DNA of 64,000 nucleotides from JAPUDQ01 sp964532145 (GTDB taxonomy: Bacteria; Patescibacteriota; Saccharimonadia; Saccharimonadales; Saccharimonadaceae), in NCBI GenBank assembly GCA_964532145.1, contig CAZHGM010000001.1, forward strand, positions 30,991-94,990, in the 5' to 3' direction. The translations under genes were made by a program, and so were the position numbers. Positions 50,937 through 59,372 of this stretch are shown here, one piece after another; the stretch's first letter is position 1, and each line of letters begins with the position of its first letter. The notes under the pieces were generated by a model, which was not told the DNA's origin, did not search any database, and worked only from the letters and a program-made list of their open reading frames with translations.

Positions 50937-52070
50937 CTAGAAGTAAATAAAGGTGAGACCGCTTGGGTTGACGTTCATTTCGCTGTATTCGCCACGAATA
51001 CCCCAGTTAAACTGGCTTACACGTATGGTACCGTTGCCATTGATGCCTTCGACGTACATAGCGTGGCCATAGTACCCTACGTACATGATAGCAACTGCCC
51101 CGACTTTTGGTGTTGAGCCGGTAGGAATTCCATCAGCCGCGGCGCTTGCAGGCCATTCATTAGCATTACCATGACCGCCCCAGTACGGCATATATCGTCC
51201 ACTAGCAGCAACTTTCCACGCGGTATAGCTGACGCATTCGCGGTTATACATACCCCAGTTATCTACAAGCGAATCTTGTGCCGCATTACACCAAATCGCC
51301 GGATAGCCTCCACAACCAGCGCCAGCCACCAAGCCGCTCACGTTATACGTTTGGGCGGCGGCGGCGTTCGCGGCAGCTTGCTGAGCTCGCAAGCTAGAAA
51401 TCTCGCTGTTTTTATTCGCAATCATACTCTGATACGCCGCTTCTTCGCCTCGGGTTTGCTCGACAAGCCGTGCTTGTTCAGTTTCTTTGGCAACAAGCGA
51501 CTCACGCTGGCGTGACTGGTCAGCTAGCACCTGTTTGACCTCAGACTGCTGTCGTGCGAGCTCAGCTTTCAGCTTTTTTACTTGGTCCATGGCTGTTTTC
51601 ATCTGGTCGCGTACCGAACCACGAACTTGCTGGGCATTCACATAGTCACTGACGTTCTTACTGCTGGCAAGCATTACGATTGGAGACGTATTGCTGTTGG
51701 TATAAATTTGGACGACAGTTTTGTTGAGTGATTTTTTCTGCCGGGCAAGCTTTTCCTCATTTGCCTGAATGTCATTGCTGAGTTGATCATATTTTGTCTG
51801 GTTGAGATCGATTTGTGCCTGAAGAGTGCTTTTTTCAGCCGTAATAATATTGAGTGCATTCTGCAATGAATCACCTTGGGCGCGTAAATTTGCCGCCTGC
51901 TGCTGGTAACTGTCGATTTCACCCTGCAGGCCATTTATCTGGTCGTCAAATCTATCAGCGAACACGCGCGGGGCAAGTATGACACCGCCTACCGCTACCG
52001 CTATGACAACCACATAGGCCCCTGCAAGCTTACGGGATACAAATGGTTGTAGTTTCAATGCTATATTCAT
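50937..52070 (-). CDS. Coiled-coil CHAP-domain peptidoglycan hydrolase (PcsB-like)
   Basis: 377 residues: signal/anchor helix (AYVVVIAVAVGGVILAPRVFA), a coiled coil of about 200 residues, an Ala-rich linker (AQQAAANAAAAQ), and a CHAP domain with the catalytic Cys in NRECVSYTAW and His in YYGHAMYVE. The plan matches PcsB/CwlO-type hydrolases that FtsEX activates through the coiled coil. I use ATG 52070, preceded by TTGACC and TACACT with an 18-bp spacer; the frame is open to 52181. It lies directly after ftsX. Confidence 0.9.
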   Translation of the reverse strand: MNIALKLQPFVSRKLAGAYVVVIAVAVGGVILAPRVFADRFDDQINGLQGEIDSYQQQAANLRAQGDSLQNALNIITAEKSTLQAQIDLNQTKYDQLSNDIQANEEKLARQKKSLNKTVVQIYTNSNTSPIVMLASSKNVSDYVNAQQVRGSVRDQMKTAMDQVKKLKAELARQQSEVKQVLADQSRQRESLVAKETEQARLVEQTRGEEAAYQSMIANKNSEISSLRAQQAAANAAAAQTYNVSGLVAGAGCGGYPAIWCNAAQDSLVDNWGMYNRECVSYTAWKVAASGRYMPYWGGHGNANEWPASAAADGIPTGSTPKVGAVAIMYVGYYGHAMYVEGINGNGTIRVSQFNWGIRGEYSEMNVNPSGLTFIYF

Positions 52071-52195
52071 GGTGGATAGTGTTTGTTTTAAATATTTTCT
52101 TAAGTGTACCATAGCATAACCTGTTCGGTCAAGCCAGCGACGTCTCATGGGGTCTTTAATAGATCTGATTATTCGTTGCACGGGGTTCCTTTGCT

Positions 52196-53182
52196 TTATA
52201 CTTTTAAATAACGACGCACGGCAAGACGGGATGAGATAATACCGATCAACGCCCCTACCAGTATCATTACTACAATCACAAGCGGCGAGAACAAAATGAG
52301 CTTGTTAAGAACGTCATCAATCGCTATCCCATACGATGCTATCGGTTCACGAAACGTGATGAGCGCAAAATAACCGAGTGACGATGCAATCACAGCGGCA
52401 AAGAACCCATACATTACTGCCTCCATAACAAACGGACCACGGATAAAGCCTTTGTCTGCGCCGATCAGTTTCATCATGTCGATTTCGTCGCGGCGGTTAA
52501 ATATAGCCATACGGATTGTATTAAAAATGATCAGCATGGAAATCGCGACAAATACGATCGTAGCCGTTAACCCTACCCGCTCGGATGTGCGCGCCCAGTC
52601 CGTCAGCGTTTTGACCGCATCCCGGCTTCCTTGGTTAAGCTGGTCAACGTCTTCGGCCAAGTTCTTCACGACAGTGCTATCTTCTTTAATGAGCTTTTGC
52701 AGTGATGAAAAATCATCCGTATTTTGCAGTGTCATCGTAAACACTATAGGGAATGCGATATCTGACTCAGCCAAGGTCTGCAGCTCCTCTGCATCCGTAA
52801 TATTGTCCTTAGTAATGTATTCCTTACGTGAATCATCGGACGATTTGTACTCAACTGCAGATACATTTGGCGTTTCGCGTAGCAGCTGTCGGATAATACT
52901 CACCTCTGAATCTGGCGTCTCGCCTTTAAGATAAATTGACGGTTTTGTTTCCTCGCGCAAGAGCTTCGTAACAGTATCGGTAAGCATCGTGCGTGCTACT
53001 ACCGTAGTAAAAATGATCAGAAGTGTAATCGTCATGACTGCTGTCGCAGCCGTCGTAAGCCAGGCATTACGAGTAAAGTTATTAATACCATACCGCATCA
53101 TTCGCATCCACGTTAAATACCGACGCTGAAATTTCTTATTATCCCGCAATTTCGTTCGGGCATTGCCGCGTTCATCAGCCAT
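52196..53182 (-). CDS. ftsX: Cell-division ABC transporter permease FtsX
   Basis: 328 residues with four helices: one after a basic N-terminal tail, an outer domain of about 120 residues, then three helices (ATIVFVAISMLIIFNTIRMAIFNRRDEIDMMKLIGA begins at about residue 205). The motif RRDEIDMMKLIGAD is typical of FtsX. With FtsE it converts ATP hydrolysis to activation of an outer wall hydrolase. GGAG site; 33 nt after ftsE. Confidence 0.94.
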   Translation of the reverse strand: MADERGNARTKLRDNKKFQRRYLTWMRMMRYGINNFTRNAWLTTAATAVMTITLLIIFTTVVARTMLTDTVTKLLREETKPSIYLKGETPDSEVSIIRQLLRETPNVSAVEYKSSDDSRKEYITKDNITDAEELQTLAESDIAFPIVFTMTLQNTDDFSSLQKLIKEDSTVVKNLAEDVDQLNQGSRDAVKTLTDWARTSERVGLTATIVFVAISMLIIFNTIRMAIFNRRDEIDMMKLIGADKGFIRGPFVMEAVMYGFFAAVIASSLGYFALITFREPIASYGIAIDDVLNKLILFSPLVIVVMILVGALIGIISSRLAVRRYLKV

Positions 53183-53215
53183 GCGCTACTCCAATATGGC
53201 ATACTGAATATGTTT

Positions 53216-53899
53216 TCATTGTTTGTATCCTCCTGATGCCACATCCGATGTGATCTTGCCGTGGTCGAGCGTAATCACTCGTCGCTTTAGCTTGTTCACT
53301 ATCTCGACATTATGCGTGGTAAGTACTACCGTTGTACCATATCGATTGATTTTTTCAAGCAAGCGCACAATATCCCAGCTGTGCTTGGGGTCAAGATTAC
53401 CTGTTGGCTCGTCGGCAATCAATATCTTCGGCTGTCGCACCACCGCACGAGCTATTGCGACCCGCTGCCTCTCGCCACCAGATAGCTCACGCGGGTAACT
53501 TTTCTCTTTGCCCTTCAACCCGACAAGCTCGATGACTTTGGGGACGGTATTTTTGATTTCACGGTTTGTCATGCCAGCGATTTCGAGTGCGAAAGCAATA
53601 TTCTCAAACACAGTTCGTTGCGGTAATAACTTAAAATCCTGGAAAACGACACCGATTTTGCGTCGCAGCAAGGGGACATGTCGGTCTTTAAGGGTGTCAT
53701 AATCAATTCCTCCGACAACAATCTTGCCGCTCGTAGGCTTTTCTTCTCGAGTCAATAACTTCAGAAGAGTGCTCTTGCCTGCACCGCTTGTGCCCACAAG
53801 AATAACAAATTCTTTCGGTTCAATATGAAGAGATATCCGGCTAAGTGCTGGCCCGCCGTCCTTCCCGTACAACTTGGTAACACGATCCAGTAGTATCAT
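53216..53899 (-). CDS. ftsE: Cell-division ABC transporter ATPase FtsE
   Basis: 227 residues: Walker A GTSGAGKS, Q loop VFQDFKLLP, signature LSGGERQR, Walker B ILIADEPTGNLD, H loop TTHN. The opening MILLDRVTKLYGKDGGPAL is typical of FtsE. TATAAT lies 11 nt before the ATG, so the leader is very short. First gene of the FtsEX-hydrolase-CtpA set. Confidence 0.96.
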   Translation of the reverse strand: MILLDRVTKLYGKDGGPALSRISLHIEPKEFVILVGTSGAGKSTLLKLLTREEKPTSGKIVVGGIDYDTLKDRHVPLLRRKIGVVFQDFKLLPQRTVFENIAFALEIAGMTNREIKNTVPKVIELVGLKGKEKSYPRELSGGERQRVAIARAVVRQPKILIADEPTGNLDPKHSWDIVRLLEKINRYGTTVVLTTHNVEIVNKLKRRVITLDHGKITSDVASGGYKQ

Positions 53900-53949
53900 T
53901 TACTGTAACCATTATACAGCATTAAAACTGTATATGCTGAGAGTCTTCA

Positions 53950-54828
53950 CTAGTCAATAGCAGGATGTGCCCTATAGTATTCAATCGTTCTTTTTAGACC
54001 TTCTTGCACATCAACCCGCTTTACATCAGGAAATAACGTATCAATTTTTGCCGTATCGGCAACCACATGAGATCCCGCAGGTTCGCCTTGCCTCATCGGC
54101 AGGTGCTGTACTGTGGAATCAGAACCGCTCAATTGAATGATTTTGTTAACAAGATCGTTGACAGATATGCCCTGCCCTGTTGCACACTCAATGACATTAC
54201 CCCACTGTTTTTCCTCGATCATACGCACAGCATAGAGTACTGCATCATCGACAAGTATAAAATCAGCGACTTGCTCGCCATCTCCATACACCGTTAGAGG
54301 CTTACCGTCCAGAGCCTGGCTGATAAACGTTGGAACTGCTTTATTATACCGTGCAACATACTGATAGTCGCCATACACGCTAAACCATCGAAGCGCACAG
54401 ACTTTTGTGCCGTAGGTCTCATAGTAGCATCGCGCCATACGAATAGCTGCGTCTTTGGAGATCGAGTATGGGTTATTCCATATGCCTGGCATACCTGCTA
54501 CAAATACCTCTATGTCGAATTGGCGAGCGCACTCTAAAACATTCAGAGTGCCTTTCACGTTTGTCTCAAATACGCCAAAGGGGCTATCCAACGATTCATG
54601 CGTGCCGATGGATGCGGCTAGATGAAATATTTTGTCAACAGGCTCCAAAAACGTTTTTAACGCTAGCAGATCAGTCACATCTACACGCTGATAGTCTACT
54701 CCATCAACCGGATAACTGGGAGCGCGAACATCGAGCGATATCAATTCGCAATTAGGGTATCGCTTTCGTAGCAGCAACAAAAGATTCGTTCCAATAAATC
54801 CTGCTCCGCCTGATACTGCTATTTTCAT
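53950..54828 (-). CDS. NAD-dependent sugar-nucleotide epimerase/dehydratase
   Basis: Extended short-chain dehydrogenase of 292 residues: GGAGFIGTNLL (NAD site), HLAASIGTHESLDSP, and the catalytic Tyr-x3-Lys in NPYSISKDAA, preceded by a glycine-rich MPGIWN segment instead of the usual Ser. Most like UDP-glucose 4-epimerase relatives; probably acts on sugars of surface polysaccharide. AAGGAG site; 25 nt after prfB. Confidence 0.88.
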   Translation of the reverse strand: MKIAVSGGAGFIGTNLLLLLRKRYPNCELISLDVRAPSYPVDGVDYQRVDVTDLLALKTFLEPVDKIFHLAASIGTHESLDSPFGVFETNVKGTLNVLECARQFDIEVFVAGMPGIWNNPYSISKDAAIRMARCYYETYGTKVCALRWFSVYGDYQYVARYNKAVPTFISQALDGKPLTVYGDGEQVADFILVDDAVLYAVRMIEEKQWGNVIECATGQGISVNDLVNKIIQLSGSDSTVQHLPMRQGEPAGSHVVADTAKIDTLFPDVKRVDVQEGLKRTIEYYRAHPAID

Positions 54829-54853
54829 TATGATATCTCCTTGCTCCTACTCG

Positions 54854-55924
54854 TTAATGGTTCAAATACGCATTGATAAAACCGTCAATTTTGCCGTCCA
54901 GCACGCTTGCCGTGTCTTTTTCCTCATATTTTGTCCGGGCATCTTTCACGAGCTGATACGGATGAAGTACGTAATTGCGGATCTGCGCCCCCCAACTCGC
55001 GCTTTCACCTGCCCGTAAATCAGCCAGCGTCTCGGCATGCTGTTCCATTTGCAGCTGCGCCAGCTTGCTGCGCAAAATCTTCAGCGCTGTCTCTTTGTTT
55101 TGCAGTTGTGAGCGCTCGTTCTGAATCGCCACTACAATACCCGTCGGCACATGCGTGATGCGGACGGCACTATCAGTCGTATTGACACTTTGTCCGCCGT
55201 GGCCGCCCGCGCGGTAGACATCGATCTTGAGATCATTATCATCCAATTTCACCTCATCCGGTGTGTCGATCTCCGGCATAATCTCGACAAGCGCAAAACT
55301 CGTCTGGCGCAAATTATCGGCATTGAACGGGCTGAGCCGCACCAGTCGGTGCACGCCGTGCTCCGACTGTAGTTTGCCATAGGCATAGGGGCCGATCACG
55401 CTATAGGTAGCGCTTTTGATACCAGCTTCTTCACCTGGGCTGCGATCGATCACCTCTGTTTTAAAGCCATTTTTTTCACCCCACCTTAGATACATGCGCT
55501 CCAGCATCTCGCACCAATCCTGGGCGTCGGTACCGCCGGCACCTGCACTGAGTTTCAAAATTGCGTTGTGATCATCGTATTCGCCGCGAAACAGCAGTTC
55601 TTTTTTGAGCCTGGCGTATTCCTTTTCAAACGCATCCACCTGTTCCGTAAATTCCCGTGACATTGATTCATCGCCAATCTCCATGAGCTCAACGATATCC
55701 GCAACCTGGCTGCGAAGAGTCTGCCACGGCTCGGTTTGTCCCCGCAAGCTCGCCGCCTGTTTGCTCAGCATTTGCGCCCGTTCCAGATTGTTCCAGACAT
55801 CACTTTCAGCCAACTGGTCATCAATGCGCGCCAGCTCCTCTGCCTTGGCGGTAATCTGAAGCTGCTCATACGCCTGCATAATGTTGCTTTTGAGTGCTTC
55901 AGCCTGTTTTTTCAGTGATTCCAT
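54854..55924 (-). CDS. prfB: Peptide chain release factor 2
   Basis: 356 residues. GGQ in AGGHGGQSVN; the stop-codon recognition motif SPF in RLSPFNADN marks RF2, which reads UGA and UAA. There is no internal UGA frameshift site in the first 30 codons; the gene is one frame. Leaderless promoter CATACT (55931-55936, minus), 6 nt before the ATG. RF2 with UGA stops shows the standard code. Confidence 0.95.
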   Translation of the reverse strand: MESLKKQAEALKSNIMQAYEQLQITAKAEELARIDDQLAESDVWNNLERAQMLSKQAASLRGQTEPWQTLRSQVADIVELMEIGDESMSREFTEQVDAFEKEYARLKKELLFRGEYDDHNAILKLSAGAGGTDAQDWCEMLERMYLRWGEKNGFKTEVIDRSPGEEAGIKSATYSVIGPYAYGKLQSEHGVHRLVRLSPFNADNLRQTSFALVEIMPEIDTPDEVKLDDNDLKIDVYRAGGHGGQSVNTTDSAVRITHVPTGIVVAIQNERSQLQNKETALKILRSKLAQLQMEQHAETLADLRAGESASWGAQIRNYVLHPYQLVKDARTKYEEKDTASVLDGKIDGFINAYLNH

Positions 55925-56050
55925 AGTACCAGTATGCAATATGGGGTATGCAAAATGCAAAGAAATGTGAAATAAGAAAAAAGAAATACTAACACGATGA
56001 AATACAGCCCGCCACTCATTTTCAGGAACGCTTTGTGAGATACTGGAAAT

Positions 56051-56734
56051 ATGAAAATCGGCGTATTTGATAGTGGCATTGGCGGCGAGGCGGTCGCACG
56101 TGATCTAAGGCTGCATTTTCCTGATGCCGAAATTGTAACAGCCAGCGATCATGAGCATGTTCCATACGGATTAAGGTCAGTCGATGAAATTATTACACTC
56201 ACCGATAACGCAATCCAGCCGCTGCTTTCCTCATCATGCGACGTTATCGTGATTGCGTGTAACACCGCCACAACACTCGCGCTGCCCCATTTACGGGTAC
56301 AGTACCCGACCCAGCTATTCATCGGCATTGAGCCTATGATCAAAACAGCTGCTAAGCAGACAAGAACCCATCGCATCATCGTGTGTGCTACACTGGCTAC
56401 GCTTCGTAGCCAGCGATATCATGAGCTGAAGGAGTCGTATGCTTCAAGCTGCATCGTTGGTGAACCCGACTGTTCCGATTGGGCGTCTATGATCGAAAGC
56501 AATACTGTCAATGAACAGTCCATCCGTAATCGGCTTGAACCATTTTTAGCTGACAAAGCCGATGTTATTGTGCTCGGCTGTACGCATTATCATTGGATAA
56601 AATCGCTTATCAAAACAATTGCAGATAATAAGGCTACTGTGCTTGAGCCAACCGCATCAATTGCAAAACAAATTCAGACTACAGTGCTTTTACGGCCGCA
56701 ACAAACTGATCGCCGCGATCGGCATAATTCTTAA
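56051..56734 (+). CDS. murI: Glutamate racemase
   Basis: 227 residues. Makes D-glutamate for peptidoglycan. Motifs: GVFDSGIGG, catalytic Cys in IACNTATT and in LGCTHYHW, VPYG. Leaderless promoter GATACT (56039-56044), 6 nt before the ATG. The 3' end overlaps murD, on the other strand, by 56 bp; MurI supplies the substrate that MurD adds, so the convergent pair is metabolically linked. Confidence 0.93.
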   Translation: MKIGVFDSGIGGEAVARDLRLHFPDAEIVTASDHEHVPYGLRSVDEIITLTDNAIQPLLSSSCDVIVIACNTATTLALPHLRVQYPTQLFIGIEPMIKTAAKQTRTHRIIVCATLATLRSQRYHELKESYASSCIVGEPDCSDWASMIESNTVNEQSIRNRLEPFLADKADVIVLGCTHYHWIKSLIKTIADNKATVLEPTASIAKQIQTTVLLRPQQTDRRDRHNS

Positions 56735-57962
56735 ACATATCAAAACTGGCACTCGCCGGACTCAGCAGCACGACATCTCCTTGCTGCGCCATCTTGTGGC
56801 ATGATGCAACAATATCACGCATGCTACCATCTAGCTCCAAAACTTCGACGTCGAATTTGCGGCACAGCACCGCAATATGTGAGCCTGTTTTACCAATTGC
56901 GACTACCCGAGCATGACGAGTCTTGCAAGTTTTAATGATTGATTCATAGTTTACCCCTTTATCAGAACCACCAAGAATAATAATCTTTGGCTCGTCGAAT
57001 GACTGCAGGGCAGCTATGGCCGACCCTGGCGTGGTCGCAATGCTGTCATCGTAGTACTTGACACCACTAACCTCGCGGACGAATTTCAAACGATGCGGCA
57101 GACCAGTAAAGTTATGCAGCCCGCGCTGGATAGCGGCATTATCGACGGTAAACACCCGAGCTGCCGATATAGCCGCGCATGCATTTTCAAGATTATGCGC
57201 TCCAGGTAATCGTAGCACGTCAGTAGGACAAATATCATCGCCTTGCACCCGGAACATGCCCTGTTCAGTGTAGACACCCCCTGCATCACGAGCATCGTAG
57301 CGAATGCTATCTCCCAGTACTGAGCTTTCAGCAATTTTTTCACTCCATCTGTTTGAGGGGTGGTAAAAGCAGACGTCTTCAGCCTTCTGATGACGACGAA
57401 TGTTGCTCTTGGCGCGGATATATTCATCAAAATCGGCATGAATATCAAGATGATCAGGCTCAATCATGAGCACCACTGCCACATGCGGACTCGCACGGAG
57501 GTCCCACAACTGAAAACTGCTCATCTCAAACACGACGATATCATCTGCAGCAATGTTAGGTAGCACTGCGAGTGCTGGGGTGCCGATATTACCTACCAGG
57601 TGTACCGTGCGGCCTGCTTCACGTAATATACCGGCAATCAAGCTGCTTGTCGTACCCTTCCCCTTCGTACCGGTGACACCGATAATAGGCGCTGGGCATT
57701 TCATAAAAAATTCATTAGTACTAGACCAGATTGTTCCGTCCGTGACGATCGCGTTCGGCGGCAAACTGGCCGTCCTGACTACCAAATCGTAGTCATGCAG
57801 CTTCTGAAAGACATTTTCACCGAGCAACACAGTAGCATCACTAGGAATACGCTTGGCAGGTTTTGCAGCTTCATCAACAATTGTCACGTCATGGCCCAAC
57901 TCGTGCCAATAGGCATAATTCACTTCACCTTCGATACCGTAGCCTGCAATTGCGACTTTCAT
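56679..57962 (-). CDS. murD: UDP-MurNAc-L-alanine:D-glutamate ligase MurD
   Basis: 427 residues: P-loop GVTGTKGKGTTSS, VFEMSSFQLW, HLDIHADFDEY, GAHNLENACAA, and ILGGSDKGVNY. The N-terminal domain (VAIAGYGIEGEV) replaces the usual GLGxSG by GYGIEG. ATG 57962 follows TATACT (57971-57976, minus) by 8 nt. Confidence 0.94.
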   Translation of the reverse strand: MKVAIAGYGIEGEVNYAYWHELGHDVTIVDEAAKPAKRIPSDATVLLGENVFQKLHDYDLVVRTASLPPNAIVTDGTIWSSTNEFFMKCPAPIIGVTGTKGKGTTSSLIAGILREAGRTVHLVGNIGTPALAVLPNIAADDIVVFEMSSFQLWDLRASPHVAVVLMIEPDHLDIHADFDEYIRAKSNIRRHQKAEDVCFYHPSNRWSEKIAESSVLGDSIRYDARDAGGVYTEQGMFRVQGDDICPTDVLRLPGAHNLENACAAISAARVFTVDNAAIQRGLHNFTGLPHRLKFVREVSGVKYYDDSIATTPGSAIAALQSFDEPKIIILGGSDKGVNYESIIKTCKTRHARVVAIGKTGSHIAVLCRKFDVEVLELDGSMRDIVASCHKMAQQGDVVLLSPASASFDMFKNYADRGDQFVAAVKAL

Positions 57963-58023
57963 ACTCAACTAGTATAGCATTAATCATTTTTCACATCTGG
58001 CACATGCCGATACGTCAGTAATG

Positions 58024-59310
58024 TTACGATTTTTCAAATAACGGCGAAAGTTGATCGTTCAGCCCATCAACAAATGCCTTCTCAACATTGCCGATACCGC
58101 CAAGCAGCCAGCAGTCGGCATTGATAAATTCACGCGCAGTTTCTACGATACGATCACGAGTCACCGCCTGGATTTCTGACGGCCGTTCATCATAGTCATC
58201 AATCCGCCCGTCAAAGAAATAACTATCTGCATACCACCGTGCAATCTGCCCGGCCGTCTGTGCGCCCATTTGGTGGCGGCCCAAGGCATACTGGCGAGCA
58301 GCCTCGACTTCTTCGTCGGTAATACGTCCATCGATCACAGCCTTAACTTCTTTGGCAATCAGCTGGAATAGCTCATAAGCGCATTCCGGATCAAGCTCAG
58401 TCCCGAAATCCCAGGTGCTATTGTGTTCATTGGCGCTTGCAGTTGACCACATGCCATACGCCAAACCTTTCTTACGTGCACCGCCAAAAATTCGCGAGCG
58501 AAATGTACCGTTCAGGATATGATCGGCAAACCCCATGGCATCAATTTCAGCATCACTCAACCGCCGTGGAACTACCATACTAAGACCAAAGGTAAAGTTC
58601 GTCGCCTCCTTACGCTTGATGAGCAGCGGATCAGCCCGGTGCAATTCATCGACTGGTATACTGAGCCGCTCACCTTCGGGCAACTCCCAACTCTCCAGCA
58701 TGGCTTCTAGTTTTGACTCGCGGCCTTTTATATCACCGGCGACTACAAACCGCATGTTTGCAAGCGTGTGCGTACGACGGTAGTGTTCGCGAATATCCGC
58801 TATGGTAACATTATTGATTGTCTTGAGGCGTTCCTGCCAGGTCAACATATCCTCCCCAAGTACCTGAGCCATTTTTGACCACAGCACCCACATATGATTG
58901 TTGAGGTACCCGTTAAGTTCGTTGCGAACATTGCCTGCTTCGCTTTTCAGTTCTTCTTCGATAAACCGCGGCTTCGTAATACTCAGCTGCTGCAAATCCA
59001 AAATGCGGTCCCACTCAAAGTCGGCGCAGTCGGTCATATAGACCATGCTGTAGTCGGCAGTTGTAGCATTGAAATACGCGCCATTTTTGGTAAATTCAGC
59101 ATCGTATTCCGCCGCATCGCGAAAGCGGGCATTCGCCCCAAATGCCATATGCTCCATAATGTGAGCCGTTTCCTCGATCGTTTTATCGCGAACATAGCGC
59201 GTACCGGCGCGAAAATGCACTCGGGTGCTCATCACCTGCGCTCCAGGTACATGAATCAGCAGCCCGCGCGCACCATTCTTGAGCTCCAGCTCAGTGACAA
59301 CGTGTTTCAT
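58024..59310 (-). CDS. M16-family zinc protease (pitrilysin/insulinase)
   Basis: 428 residues: inverted zinc motif H-x-x-E-H in AHIMEHMAF, third ligand Glu in EAGNVRNEL, and the C-terminal inactive M16 half (YADSYFFDGRID). Probably degrades peptides or processes exported proteins. It is 62 bp after secA, suggesting that they are co-transcribed. No signal peptide. Confidence 0.9.
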   Translation of the reverse strand: MKHVVTELELKNGARGLLIHVPGAQVMSTRVHFRAGTRYVRDKTIEETAHIMEHMAFGANARFRDAAEYDAEFTKNGAYFNATTADYSMVYMTDCADFEWDRILDLQQLSITKPRFIEEELKSEAGNVRNELNGYLNNHMWVLWSKMAQVLGEDMLTWQERLKTINNVTIADIREHYRRTHTLANMRFVVAGDIKGRESKLEAMLESWELPEGERLSIPVDELHRADPLLIKRKEATNFTFGLSMVVPRRLSDAEIDAMGFADHILNGTFRSRIFGGARKKGLAYGMWSTASANEHNSTWDFGTELDPECAYELFQLIAKEVKAVIDGRITDEEVEAARQYALGRHQMGAQTAGQIARWYADSYFFDGRIDDYDERPSEIQAVTRDRIVETAREFINADCWLLGGIGNVEKAFVDGLNDQLSPLFEKS

Positions 59311-59372
59311 TGGCCGCCTTTGACCGTAGACAGAGGTACAAAAAGACCGGAAAAGCGAGAGAAGCCTACCAT

